Under the pieces are notes generated by a model. That model saw nothing but the letters and a program-made list of their open reading frames with translations. It searched no databases and was not told where the DNA came from. From contig JAFXVF010000016.1 in NCBI GenBank assembly GCA_017524665.1, positions 1 through 64,000 on the forward strand: 64,000 nucleotides of DNA, written 5' to 3'. Positions 28,343-38,331 of this stretch are shown here, piece after piece; position 1 is the stretch's first letter; every line of letters begins with the position of its first letter. Position numbers and translations under genes: made by a program. This DNA comes from Clostridia bacterium. Its GTDB lineage: Bacteria > Bacillota > Clostridia > TANB77 > CAG-508.

Positions 28343-30491
28343 TTGGATATTACAAAAATTATAGCAAATGAATTAAATGTACAAGAAAAGCAAGTAGATA
28401 GTGCAATTTCATTAATTGATCAAGGTAACACTATACCATTTATTGCAAGATATAGAAAAGAAGCTACAGGCGGACTAAGCGACGAAATCTTGAGAAATTT
28501 AGGGGAAAGATTAAATTATTTAAGAAACTTAAATACAAGAAAAGATGAAATAATAAGGTTAATTGACGAGCAAGGAAAGCTTACGGAAGAGCTAAGTAAG
28601 AGCATCGAAGAAGCTGTAACTCTTGCTGAATTAGAAGATTTATATAGACCATATAAGCAAAAGAAAAAAACAAGAGCAACAATAGCTAAAGCAAAAGGAT
28701 TAGAGCCTTTAGCAATGATTATTTGGGAACAAGAAGAGAAAAAAGACATTTATGAAATTGCTAAAGAATATGTAAATGAAGAAAAAGAGGTTAAAACTGT
28801 AGAAGATGCTATAAGCGGTGCTCAAGATATCATTGCAGAAATGATTTCAGATGATGCAAGCTATAGAAAGAAAATAAAGTCATTCTGTTTTAGAGAAGCA
28901 ACTTTATCTAGCAAAGCTGCAAAAGAGGAAAAATCACCTTATGAAATGTATTATGACTATAGCGAGCCAATACTGCATATTCCAAGTCACAGAGTACTTG
29001 CAATGAACAGAGGAGAGGCAGAAGAGTTTTTAAAGGTTAAATTAGAAAAACCTGAGGAAAAGATATTATCTTTCTTAAAATACAAAATTATAAAGCCTAA
29101 AACTCAGTTTGAACCTTTATTAGAAGCAACTATAGAAGATAGTTATAAAAGACTTATTGAGCCTTCAATAGAAAGAGAAATAAGAACAGACCTTACAGAA
29201 AAAGCAGAAGAAAAGGCAATAAAAGTATTTGGACAGAATGCAAAACAGTTGCTACTTCAACCGCCAATTAAAGGTATGACAGTTATAGGATTTGACCCTG
29301 CATATCGTACAGGATGTAAAATTGCAGTAATTGATGATACAGGAAAACTACTAGACTATACAACAATTTATCCAACAGAACCTCAAAATGATGTTGAAGG
29401 ATCAAAGAAAAAATTAAAAGAACTAATAAATAAATATGATGTAAATATGTTTGCGATTGGAAATGGAACAGCATCACGTGAATCAGAGCAATTTATATCA
29501 GATTTAATTAAAGAAATACCAGACAAAACCATATATTATGCAATAGTTAGTGAAGCTGGTGCGTCTGTATATTCTGCATCAAAGCTTGCAACAGAGGAAT
29601 ACCCAGATATAAATGTTTCAATTCGTGGAGCTATTTCAATAGCAAGAAGATTACAAGACCCACTAGCAGAGCTTGTAAAAATTGATCCAAAATCAATAGG
29701 TGTTGGTCAATATCAACATGACGTTGACCAAAAGAAATTAGCAGAAAGCTTAACTGGTGTAGTAGAAGATGCAGTTAACTCAGTAGGTGTAGATGTAAAC
29801 ACAGCAACTCCATCATTGCTTTCTTATGTATCAGGAATTAATAATACTATTGCTAAAAACATAGTTAAATACCGTGATGAAAACGGAGCATTAAAACAAA
29901 GAAAAGAATTGTTAAAAGTGCCAAAACTCGGTAAAGCTGCATTTGAACAATGTGCAGGATTTTTAAGAATATTGCGGAGGAGACAATCCTCTTGAGATTA
30001 CGGCAGTGCACCCAGAGAGCTATTCAGCTGCTGAAAATTTATTAAAGAAAATTGGTTATACAACTGAAGATTTATTAGATAAAGAAAAATTAAAAGAAAT
30101 TAAGGAAAAAGTTAAAAGTATTAATGTTGCTGAAACTGCAAAAGATTTAAACGTTGGAGAGCCAACACTAGCAGATATAATGACTGAAATTTCAAAACCA
30201 GGAAGAGACCCAAGAGAAGAAATGCCAAAACCAATTTTAAGAGCTGATGTACTTAAATTTGAAGATTTACAAGAAGGAATGAGCTTAACAGGAACAGTTA
30301 GAAACGTTGTAGATTTTGGTGCATTTATTGACATAGGAGTAAAACACGACGGACTTGTACATATATCACAAATGTCAGATAGCTACATTAAACACCCATC
30401 ACAGGTTGTATCCGTAGGAGATATTGTAAAAGTAAAAGTAATTGGAATAGATAAAGATAAACAAAAAGTAAGCTTAAGCATGAAAAATTAA
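28343..30491 (+). CDS. tex: Tex family RNA-binding protein, +1 frameshift at CGG
   Basis: 715 aa after one skipped base at 29975. TTG start after AAAGGAG gives MDITKIIANELN. Order: Tex N-terminal helices, YqgF-like domain (GFDPAYRTGCKIAVID near residue 318), HhH region (ASPSLLSYVSGI-type motif, here TPSLLSYVSGIN), then an S1 domain (residues about 635-710, VDFGAFIDIGVKHDGLVHIS). The zero frame stops at 29995 just after AGFLRIL; the +1 frame continues GDNPLEITAVHPESY, the strictly conserved Tex motif. Tex acts in transcription and RNA binding. The zero-frame product would lack the S1 domain. Confidence 0.9.
29975..29978 (+). other. +1 frameshift site CGGA (tex)
   Basis: In-frame CGG after TTG. 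Skipping C gives GGA (Gly, residue 545) and the GGDNPL motif. Confidence 0.88.
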
Positions 30492-30508
30492 GAAAAACAT
30501 TTTGGCCG

Positions 30509-30558
30509 ATGATAATTTTAGGGACGTATCTATATAGACACGTCCCTAAAATTATCAT
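30509..30558. repeat. Palindrome with AGGGACGT core
   Basis: 19-bp perfect arms (30509-30527 and 30540-30558) and a 12-base loop, between two convergent genes. It shares AGGGACG with the palindrome at 26536. Could act as terminator-like or REP-like element. Confidence 0.75.
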
Positions 30559-30567
30559 TGACCTTAT

Positions 30568-31623
30568 TTAAGCACTGTATTTTTCTTGTATCTCTTTTAT
30601 TTTATCAAATTCATTTTCTAGAATATCTAAGAATACCTTAGCAATTTGTGGGTCGAATTGTGTACCAGCACATCTTTGGAATTCGCTCTTAACAACATCC
30701 ATTGGAAGTGCAGTACGATATGGTCTTACTGAAGTCATTGCATCAAATGTATCCGCAACAGCAGCAATTCTTGCTAAGAAAGGAATTTCTTCTCCTTTTA
30801 ACTTTGAAGGATATCCTGTTCCATCATATTTTTCATGATGATGTTTTACAATAGGAATAATATCTGCAAATATTGTTGCATTAGATAATATATGAGCACC
30901 TATTGATGGATGGTTTTTGATTTGTGAGTATTCATCGTCAGAAAGTTTAGAATCCTTTAGCAATATGCTATCTGGTACTCCAATTTTACCAATATCGTGG
31001 AACAAACCACCAATTCTTAAAATTCTAAGATCTTCTTCAGAAAGTCCTAATTTTTCTCCTATTAAAACAGAGAAAGCAGAAACACGATCTGAATGTCCTC
31101 TTGTATACACGTCTTTTGCTTCAACCGTTTGACGAAGAGTTTCTATACTCTCCATATAAGCTTTTTCTAGTTTTTCATATGTATCACTTAATTCTTCATT
31201 AATTCTTTTAATGGTATTCATTTGTTCAATAGACTTAATGCCAGACTCTATTAATAGAAGTAGCTGATCCTGTTTATCACTTTTTTCACAATAACCTTGA
31301 ATATCAAGTCTACGAATTGTTTCTAAAGGAGGTGCTAAGTCTTTATGACCTGTAAGTAAAAGAATATATAGGTCTTTATTAAATTTTCTAACTTCTTCTA
31401 CAACTGCATCTCCATGAACTGGTGTCATAATAAAGTCAAGTATAAGCAAATCAAAATGTTCTGATTTTATTCTTTCAACTGCTTCAACTGGATTTGTAAG
31501 TCCAGTTAAGTTGTACCCAGAACGTCTTAAAAAAACGGAAAGAGTATCAATAACACCTGGATCGTCATCTACAGCTATAATTTTGTATTGAGAGTTTTCG
31601 TTTTGTACTGCTCCTTTTCTCAT
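30568..31623 (-). CDS. Response regulator with HD-GYP domain
   Basis: 351 aa. Receiver domain at residues 10-130 (AVDDDPG acidic pocket, LLILDFIM with the phospho-Asp, LLTGHKD). A coiled linker follows, then an HD-GYP domain (about 155-345): GLFHDIGKIGVPD with the HD pair and HHEKYDGTGYP with the GYP triad. Such proteins degrade cyclic di-GMP when phosphorylated. No kinase is adjacent; the nearest is the 7TM kinase at 39912. Confidence 0.92.
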   Translation of the reverse strand: MRKGAVQNENSQYKIIAVDDDPGVIDTLSVFLRRSGYNLTGLTNPVEAVERIKSEHFDLLILDFIMTPVHGDAVVEEVRKFNKDLYILLLTGHKDLAPPLETIRRLDIQGYCEKSDKQDQLLLLIESGIKSIEQMNTIKRINEELSDTYEKLEKAYMESIETLRQTVEAKDVYTRGHSDRVSAFSVLIGEKLGLSEEDLRILRIGGLFHDIGKIGVPDSILLKDSKLSDDEYSQIKNHPSIGAHILSNATIFADIIPIVKHHHEKYDGTGYPSKLKGEEIPFLARIAAVADTFDAMTSVRPYRTALPMDVVKSEFQRCAGTQFDPQIAKVFLDILENEFDKIKEIQEKYSA

Positions 31624-31732
31624 AAAACATACCTTTATGCTTGAAACACAAGCTCCTTTCTTTATTATCCTTATGAATTATATTAATAAATTTAAAAAAA
31701 ATCAATTATTTACTACAAATTTCCGAAAAAAG

Positions 31733-31761
31733 TTGACAAATTTAGTTAACATGAATATAAT
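31733..31761 (+). promoter_or_regulatory. Promoter of the cysS leader
   Basis: TTGACA (31733-31738), 17 bases, TATAAT (31756-31761): full consensus. Confidence 0.9.
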
Positions 31762-31794
31762 AATTGTATCTAAAACAAAGAGAGGGACATATAA

Positions 31795-31836
31795 ATGAAT
31801 CTTAAGAATATAATTATTAATTGCTGTTGTAGATAA
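31795..31836 (+). CDS. Cysteine leader peptide (13 aa, three Cys codons)
   Basis: ATG after AGAGGG, encoding MNLKNIIINCCCR then TAA TAA. Three Cys codons in a row (TGC TGT TGT) at the end of a tiny ORF directly upstream of cysteinyl-tRNA synthetase are the mark of a translation-coupled attenuator. Ribosomes should stall there when charged tRNA-Cys is low. Confidence 0.8.
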   Translation: MNLKNIIINCCCR

Positions 31837-31949
31837 TAATACTCTATCTATTGTAGATATGAGTATTAATTTGCATACCTACAATAGTGATTATATTTTA
31901 TTTAAGATAGATTATAAGAGCTATGTGGGATTTTACACATAGCTTTTTT
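31827..31949 (+). promoter_or_regulatory. Transcription attenuator of cysS
   Basis: Competing stems can be drawn: CTATTGTAG (31848-31856) with CTACAATAG (31879-31887), 9 bp; AATACTC (31838-31844) with GAGTATT (31861-31867), 7 bp; and TTGTAG inside the Cys codons with CTACAA. They precede a terminator, a 9-bp stem AGCTATGTG/CACATAGCT (31919-31944) and TTTTTT. Ribosome position on the Cys codons would choose between them. Confidence 0.72.
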
Positions 31950-31976
31950 GTTTAAAAAAATAAGGAGGAACCGTTT

Positions 31977-33440
31977 ATGAAAATTTACAATTCAATGACT
32001 GGTAGAAAAGAAGAATTTATTCCTATTGATGGAAAGAATGTGAAGATGTATGCGTGCGGAATTACAGTAAACGATTTAAGCCATATTGGTCACGCAAGGC
32101 AAGCAATTGTATATTCAATGTTTGCTGATTACCTAAGATACAGAGGATACAATGTAAAATATGTTAGAAACTATACAGACGTAGATGATAAAATTATAGA
32201 TAAAGCCAATCAATTAGGTAAAAACGCTATCGAATTTTCAAAAGAGCAGATAGTGGAAGCTGAAAAAGATATGCATGAATTACATATTACAGAAGCAGAT
32301 GTAAAAACAAAAGCTTCTGAATATATCGAAAAAATTATCAATTTTGTTGAAAAATTAATTGAAAAAGACATGGCATATGCTACTGAAAAAGGTGATGTTT
32401 ATTACAGAGTAAGAAACTTCAGAAGCTACGGAAAGTTGTCACACAGGAAAGTTGATGAGCTTTTAAATGGAGTTAGAATTGATTTAGAAGAAGGAAAAGA
32501 AGACCCAATTGATTTTGCACTTTGGAAATCAGCTAAACCGGGTGAAGTTTCATGGGATTCTCCATGGGGAAAAGGAAGACCAGGTTGGCATATTGAGTGC
32601 TCTGTAATGGCTACTGATACACTTGGCGAAACAATAGACATTCATGGAGGCGGAAGAGACTTAATATTCCCACACCACGAAAACGAAATTGCACAAAGTG
32701 AAGCATTAACAGGAAAAGACTTTGCACATTATTGGTCACACTGCGGACTTATAAAAATAAATGGTGAAAAGATGAGTAAATCACTTGGAAATTCAATAAC
32801 AATAAGAGATGCAGTTAAAATGTATGACTATGAAGTTATCAAATATTTAATGCTTTCAAAACATTATTCTTCTGATATAGATATTCATGATGAAGACTAT
32901 GTACTTGCAGAAAAGCAATTGTATTATTTCTATAATACTATTTCTGCAGCAGAAAAGTATGCTAAAATATATAATGGTGATGCAAATGGAGAAAGGGTTG
33001 AAGACGATAGCCTTAATACAATTAAAGAACAATTTATAGTTGCTATGGATGATGACTTTAACACTCCAGTTGCTATTGCAAACTTGCATGTAGCACTTAA
33101 AAACCTAAATAATCTAATAAAAACATCAAATAAAGCGAATAGGCAAGTTGTTGCTAATACAGTTGTAAAGAGTGTAAATGATGTAAAAGAAGTATATGGA
33201 GTTTTAGGATTGCTTAAACAAAATCCAGAAGAATTTGCAAATAAAATGAAAGAAAAGTATTTAAGCAAAATGAACCTAGATGAAAAATATATTAATGATG
33301 AAATTGAAAAAAGGGCTGAAGCTAAGAAAAATAAGGATTACGAGCAAGCAGATAAAATAAGAGCAGAACTAGATAGTAAGGGCATAATATTAAATGACAC
33401 AGTGGATGGAACTAAATGGGACATAAAGGAATTATACTAA
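31977..33440 (+). CDS. cysS: Cysteinyl-tRNA synthetase
   Basis: 487 aa. Class I signature as HIGHARQ (residue 37), zinc-binding Cys and His (MYACGIT, GWHIECS, HHENE), and KMSKS (IKINGEKMSKSLGN). Charges tRNA-Cys in the cytosol. GGAGG lies upstream of the ATG and the cysteine leader and attenuator lie just before. No T-box motif (GGTGG core) is seen, in contrast to many Firmicute cysS genes. Confidence 0.95.
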   Translation: MKIYNSMTGRKEEFIPIDGKNVKMYACGITVNDLSHIGHARQAIVYSMFADYLRYRGYNVKYVRNYTDVDDKIIDKANQLGKNAIEFSKEQIVEAEKDMHELHITEADVKTKASEYIEKIINFVEKLIEKDMAYATEKGDVYYRVRNFRSYGKLSHRKVDELLNGVRIDLEEGKEDPIDFALWKSAKPGEVSWDSPWGKGRPGWHIECSVMATDTLGETIDIHGGGRDLIFPHHENEIAQSEALTGKDFAHYWSHCGLIKINGEKMSKSLGNSITIRDAVKMYDYEVIKYLMLSKHYSSDIDIHDEDYVLAEKQLYYFYNTISAAEKYAKIYNGDANGERVEDDSLNTIKEQFIVAMDDDFNTPVAIANLHVALKNLNNLIKTSNKANRQVVANTVVKSVNDVKEVYGVLGLLKQNPEEFANKMKEKYLSKMNLDEKYINDEIEKRAEAKKNKDYEQADKIRAELDSKGIILNDTVDGTKWDIKELY

Positions 33441-33501
33441 AATTGAAATTGATAATGTTTTATGATATTATTAAAACAACTAATAACGTATGGGGGATAA
33501 A

Positions 33502-35217
33502 ATGAAAAAAGTACTATTAATAGGTTTAATTTTAATAGTAATAATTGTAGGGCTTGAGGGAAAATCATATGCTGAATCATATGGAAGAATTGTTTCTTTT
33601 GATAATAACAAAATAATGACATACCAGCAATTAGACTATATGCGAATTGTTTCATCCAAAGGTCATATTCTTTCAGAACTGCAAACAAATACATATATAG
33701 GCACAGAGGAGACAATAACAAGAATGGGGAAGAATTTAGATATCTGTCTTATAGTAGACTTATCAGGTTCAATGGATGAAGCAACAAATGCAGACGAATA
33801 CAAAAAGTATTATGACGCATATAAAGAAGTAAAAAAGCAATTTGAAAAAGATATTCGTGATGGTATAATTAAAATTTATGATGATGATGGAAGCGTAATT
33901 GCCCCGTCAGATATATTAAAAATCAGAAACAGTAAAGACTATAAAAATAAACTAACAGAAAAAAAGGATGAAACTCGAAGAGAAAATCCGTATGTAACAA
34001 AACTTGAGGTTCTAAAAAATGGAACGATTGAGCTAATAAGAAAAATAAAAGAAAAATATGATGGTAGCGAGTATACTGTAAGAATCGGTATTGTAACATA
34101 TGAGTCTAAAATTAAATTAGCGTTCAATTTGACGGAGTGCACGGATGAAAAATTTGAATTAATGAAAGAAAAAATTCAAAGTTTTGAAGCTGATGGAACC
34201 ACAAAAACTTATGCTGCAATGCAATTTGCCAAAGAAAGAGTTTGGCAAAAAGATAATGCAGATACTCTAAAATACACTATTTTAATTACAGATGGGCTTG
34301 CAACAAACCGCGAAACTATTGGAAGTGAAAAGTTCGGACTTGAAATAAATGACATAAAAAAAATAACAGATAAATTTTTCACTATATTTATAGCAAGTGG
34401 TCAAAAAGTAGATGAATACAAAAAAGCAGCTGAAGACTATAAAAATTCAGATGAATCATTATTTATTGACTCTAAAGAGTTTTATAATATTATGACTGAA
34501 GAATTGTTCGATTATGTTGTAACATCGCATGTGAATGCGCTGTCGCTGATTACAGAAGTAATACAAGCACGTAATGCAAAAATTGGAGATACAAATAGCT
34601 TCTTTGCAGAAATAGATAGTGAGCTTTTAAATGGGGCTATTATGGAGATGGAATACAGTTTTAATATTGTTACCACAGAAGAAATAGAAAGTATAAAAAT
34701 AAAAGATTATTTAGGGGATTTAGGGTTCGATGAAAATGCAAAACTGATAACAAGCGGAGAAACAAATACTTCATTTGGGTGGAAAAAAACAAACAATGGA
34801 ATTTTGTACACAACCATAACCCCAACAATGGAAGTAGATGAAAATGGTAAATATAAACCTATATCTATTAAGCTTTTATTAACAAAAGTAATATCTATAG
34901 GATCTGATATAACTGAGCAAGACAACAAAGCAGATATTGAAATAAAAACTAAAAGTGGACAGATTTATAAAACTGCAGATGCATTAGACGATGGAACTAT
35001 CATTGAAAGTCTTGAGGACTTTGAACTAATTGAAGAAGATCCGCAAGGAAAGATAATAAGAATAGCAGGAAAAATTTTACCTCCAACTATAACAGTAACA
35101 GATCCAATGGGAAATAAAGAAAAAGATTTTGCGATAGTTATTGCTATTGTAATAAGCACGGCGGTGATATGTTTATTTGCATATTGTACAAGAATAATAA
35201 AGAAAAAGAAAACATAA
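33502..35217 (+). CDS. vWA-domain surface protein, first of tandem pair
   Basis: 571 aa from ATG 33502, chosen because GGGGG lies between it and the earlier ATG 33490. Signal peptide at residues 1-22 (ending SYAES). The vWA domain carries an intact MIDAS: IVDLSGSMD near residue 85 and the TKTYAAM and LITDGLAT motifs, with a large insertion after the first. The C-terminus has a membrane helix (AIVIAIVISTAVICLFAYC) and a basic tail, so it is anchored in the membrane. Probable adhesion or scaffold role. A paralogue follows. Confidence 0.85.
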   Translation: MKKVLLIGLILIVIIVGLEGKSYAESYGRIVSFDNNKIMTYQQLDYMRIVSSKGHILSELQTNTYIGTEETITRMGKNLDICLIVDLSGSMDEATNADEYKKYYDAYKEVKKQFEKDIRDGIIKIYDDDGSVIAPSDILKIRNSKDYKNKLTEKKDETRRENPYVTKLEVLKNGTIELIRKIKEKYDGSEYTVRIGIVTYESKIKLAFNLTECTDEKFELMKEKIQSFEADGTTKTYAAMQFAKERVWQKDNADTLKYTILITDGLATNRETIGSEKFGLEINDIKKITDKFFTIFIASGQKVDEYKKAAEDYKNSDESLFIDSKEFYNIMTEELFDYVVTSHVNALSLITEVIQARNAKIGDTNSFFAEIDSELLNGAIMEMEYSFNIVTTEEIESIKIKDYLGDLGFDENAKLITSGETNTSFGWKKTNNGILYTTITPTMEVDENGKYKPISIKLLLTKVISIGSDITEQDNKADIEIKTKSGQIYKTADALDDGTIIESLEDFELIEEDPQGKIIRIAGKILPPTITVTDPMGNKEKDFAIVIAIVISTAVICLFAYCTRIIKKKKT

Positions 35218-35264
35218 AACTAAAAAAGGAGCAAAATATATATTTTGTTCCTTTTTTTAGTTTG
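35218..35264 (+). terminator. Intrinsic terminator
   Basis: ACTAAAAAAGGAGCAAAAT/ATTTTGTTCCTTTTTTAGT stem (one G-T pair) between the two vWA genes. Confidence 0.85.
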
Positions 35265-35385
35265 CAAAGACAAAAATTGAAAAAAATGTAATATTATGGT
35301 ATAATTTATATAAGTAGGTAAACTACGGAAACACACTATTGAAGCCAAATAACCAAAATAAACACAGAGGAAAAGGAGAAAATAA

Positions 35386-36816
35386 ATGAAAAAAATTGTA
35401 TGTGTATTTCGTTTATTATTTATAACAATTCTGGTGTTATTGACAAGTGGTACTGTATATGCAGAAGAAGGCAGAATTGTTTCTTTTGACAATGATAAAA
35501 TAGTAGTGTTTCAACAATTAGATTATATGAGAATAACAACATCAAAGGGAAATTTATTATCAGAATTAGAAACGAAAACTGATATAGGAACTGAAAGTGT
35601 AACATATAGTACATCTAGTAATATAGATATTTGCTTTATACTTGATAAATCTGGTTCAATGAAAAATGGAAGATTAGAAATTCTAAAAGAAGCAGTAATA
35701 AAACTTATTGATAATTTGCGTTCAAACTTTGAAGACAAATCTAAATTAAGAATAGCTGCAATGACTTTTTCAACAGGAAACGAGCTTTTATTTAATCTTA
35801 CTGAATGTACAGATGAAAATTTGCCAATGATACGAGGAAAAATAAATAGTATGACATATAATGGAGGTACATTTACTGTATCTGCCATGAAATATGCTCA
35901 AGCTAATATTTGGAACAATCCTATTCCAAATGATACAATTAGATATACAATATTAATTACAGATGGTGAAGCTGATCATACGGAAATTAGTGAGGTTAAC
36001 AATACGATAAATAGTATAAAAAATGATGCTACATCGGGATTATTTACAGTTTTTTGTGCAGAAGATAAAGAAGTACTAAATGGACGCGGAGGACGTTCTA
36101 AATTAAGTGAATTATACGGTGAATCTGATGAAATTGTTTTTTGCAGTGATGAAAACTTTGAAGAAACAATAACAGTTGAAGTATTTAACTTTATAACAGA
36201 AAGATATGTAGATATAAAATCATTAAAAACAGAAACAATACAAGCATATAATGCAAAGGCATTAAACGAGAACTCGGTAGAAGCGGAAATAGATGACGAA
36301 TTATTACAAGGTGCAACTTTAGAAATGGAATATAGCTTTAACATTGTTACAACCGAAGAGATAGAAGAAATAAGTATAGAAGATTTTATAACAAGTTTAG
36401 GATTCGACAAAGATGCTAAGCTTATAACTGCAAATGAAACAAATAATACATATGGATGGAATCCTGTTAATGATACTGTAGTTACAACATTTGCACCTAT
36501 AATGGAAAAAGAAGAAGACGGTAGTTATAAAAGGATTGTTGTAAAATTATTGCTTAACAAGGTAATAGCAATTGATTCAGATATAACAGATGAAACGAAC
36601 AAAGCGAATATTACAATAAAAACAAAAAGCGGTGAAACATATACAACAAAGAATTTATCAACACAAGGGCAAGACACATATGCAATATCTCCATCTATTA
36701 CTATAACGTCACCAAAGGGAAATAATAGTAATTTTAATGACTTATTTGTAATTATCTTTACACTTATACTCCTTGTAGCTATTTTAAACATAAAAAATAA
36801 CAATATTCGTAAGTAA
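35386..36816 (+). CDS. vWA-domain surface protein, second of tandem pair
   Basis: 476 aa. Signal peptide (ends VYAEEG), then RIVSFDNDKI and QQLDYMRI that match the first paralogue almost residue for residue. MIDAS: FILDKSGSMK near residue 85, GGTFTVSAM and LITDGEAD. It lacks the insertion found after DxSGS in the paralogue. The C-terminal helix (LFVIIFTLILLVAIL) anchors it. AAAAGGAG precedes the ATG. A tandem duplication with divergence, each copy with its own promoter and terminator. Confidence 0.85.
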   Translation: MKKIVCVFRLLFITILVLLTSGTVYAEEGRIVSFDNDKIVVFQQLDYMRITTSKGNLLSELETKTDIGTESVTYSTSSNIDICFILDKSGSMKNGRLEILKEAVIKLIDNLRSNFEDKSKLRIAAMTFSTGNELLFNLTECTDENLPMIRGKINSMTYNGGTFTVSAMKYAQANIWNNPIPNDTIRYTILITDGEADHTEISEVNNTINSIKNDATSGLFTVFCAEDKEVLNGRGGRSKLSELYGESDEIVFCSDENFEETITVEVFNFITERYVDIKSLKTETIQAYNAKALNENSVEAEIDDELLQGATLEMEYSFNIVTTEEIEEISIEDFITSLGFDKDAKLITANETNNTYGWNPVNDTVVTTFAPIMEKEEDGSYKRIVVKLLLNKVIAIDSDITDETNKANITIKTKSGETYTTKNLSTQGQDTYAISPSITITSPKGNNSNFNDLFVIIFTLILLVAILNIKNNNIRK

Positions 36817-36821
36817 AAGTC

Positions 36822-36850
36822 TTGAAAAAAACACCAAAATATTGTAAAAT
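36822..36850 (+). promoter_or_regulatory. Promoter of asnS
   Basis: TTGAAA (36822-36827), 17 bases, TAAAAT (36845-36850), about 26 bases before the ATG. Confidence 0.65.
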
Positions 36851-36876
36851 ACAAACAAAAAACGAGGAGGACGAGC

Positions 36877-38268
36877 ATGAAAGTCAAGTCAATTAAGGAA
36901 GTATACGAAGCAGCAGATAAAGGAGAACTTGGTAGTGTATACCTAGGAGGCTGGGTAAGAACATCAAGATTATCTAAAGCAATAGGATTTATAGAACTAT
37001 TTGATGGAACAATTCAAAAAACTATGCAAATAGTTTTTGATGATAAACTAGAAAACTTTGAAGAGATTTCAAAAGTAACAGTTGGAAGCTGCCTAAGAGT
37101 AGAAGGTGAAATTGTATTATCACCAAACGAAAAACAAAAATATGAAATACAAGCTAAAAAAATAGAAATAGAAGGTCTTGCAGATCAAAACTATCCATTA
37201 CAAAAAAAGAGACATTCATATGAATATTTAAGAACATTACCACATTTAAGAGCAAGAACAAATCTTTTTTCTGCAATATTCAGAGTAAGATCTGTTTTAA
37301 ACTATGCTATTCATAAATACTTAAATGAAAATGGATTTGTATACGTTCCAACACCATGTATTACAACATCTGACTGCGAAGGAGCAGGTGAAGTATTCAA
37401 AATTACAACCGTAGATTTTGATAATTTACCATTAAACGAAGAGAAGAAATTTGACTATTCTCAAGATTTCTTTGGAAAACCTGCATATATGACAGTTAGT
37501 GGACAATTAAATGTAGAGCCATTCTGTATGGCATATAGAAAAGTATATACATTTGGCCCATGCTTTAGAGCAGAAAACTCAAATACAACTCGTCACGTAG
37601 CTGAATTCTGGCAAGTTGAACCAGAAATGGCTTTTGCAGATTTAGATGATTTAATTGAAACAATAGAAGGATTAAGCAGATATATTATTAAATATGTATT
37701 AGATAACTGCAAACTAGAACTAGAATTATTTGACCAATTTGTAGAACCAGGATTAATTGCAAAACTTGAAAATGTTGCAAATTCAAACTTTGCAAGAATT
37801 AGCTATAAAGAAGCTATGGAATTACTTAAAAAATCTGGAAAAGAATTCAGTGTTCCAGTAGATGCTGAAGGCGGAATTCAAACAGAGCATGAAAGATATT
37901 TAGCAGACGAATATTTCAAAAAACCTGTATTTGTAACAGATTATCCAAAAGAAATAAAAGCATTCTATATGAAAGTAAATGATGATGGAAAAACTGTTGC
38001 AGCAACAGATTTGCTTTTCCCAGGACTAGGAGAAATAGTAGGAGCAAGTGAGAGAGAAGCAAGATACGATGTTTTGTTGAATAGAATAAAAGAAATGGGA
38101 TTAAACCCAGAAGACTATGCATGGTACTGTGACCTAAGAAGATACGGAACATGCACACACAGCGGTTTTGGAATGGGAATTGAAAGAATGATGAGATTTA
38201 TTACAGGAATGGAAAATATAAGAGACGTTATTCCATACCCAAGAGCACCAAAATATGCAGAATTTTAA
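36877..38268 (+). CDS. asnS: Asparaginyl-tRNA synthetase
   Basis: 463 aa. An OB-fold anticodon-binding domain (GGWVRTSRLSKAIGFIELFDG) then a class II core: motif 2 FRAENSNTTRHVAEFWQVEPE and motif 3 GFGMGIERMM. AsnRS rather than AspRS is indicated by the NTTRHVAEF motif. AGGAGG precedes the ATG. The anticodon domain lacks any added tail. Monocistronic; a short hairpin follows at 38275. Confidence 0.95.
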   Translation: MKVKSIKEVYEAADKGELGSVYLGGWVRTSRLSKAIGFIELFDGTIQKTMQIVFDDKLENFEEISKVTVGSCLRVEGEIVLSPNEKQKYEIQAKKIEIEGLADQNYPLQKKRHSYEYLRTLPHLRARTNLFSAIFRVRSVLNYAIHKYLNENGFVYVPTPCITTSDCEGAGEVFKITTVDFDNLPLNEEKKFDYSQDFFGKPAYMTVSGQLNVEPFCMAYRKVYTFGPCFRAENSNTTRHVAEFWQVEPEMAFADLDDLIETIEGLSRYIIKYVLDNCKLELELFDQFVEPGLIAKLENVANSNFARISYKEAMELLKKSGKEFSVPVDAEGGIQTEHERYLADEYFKKPVFVTDYPKEIKAFYMKVNDDGKTVAATDLLFPGLGEIVGASEREARYDVLLNRIKEMGLNPEDYAWYCDLRRYGTCTHSGFGMGIERMMRFITGMENIRDVIPYPRAPKYAEF

Positions 38269-38331
38269 TAAACAAAGCAAGTAGCTAAAAACTGCTTGCT
38301 TTAATATTATTAATAGAAAGTATGAGAAAAA

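Noticed and set aside
31777-31976. T-box riboswitch upstream of cysS
   Set aside because: The T-box consensus (AGGGTGGNACCGCG-like) is absent, and the leader peptide with three Cys codons explains the region better.
35300-35385. Cyclic di-GMP riboswitch before the second vWA gene
   Set aside because: GTAGGTAAACTAC and GAAGCC recall parts of the GEMM motif, but the GNAA loop and the ACGCAAAGCC core are missing.
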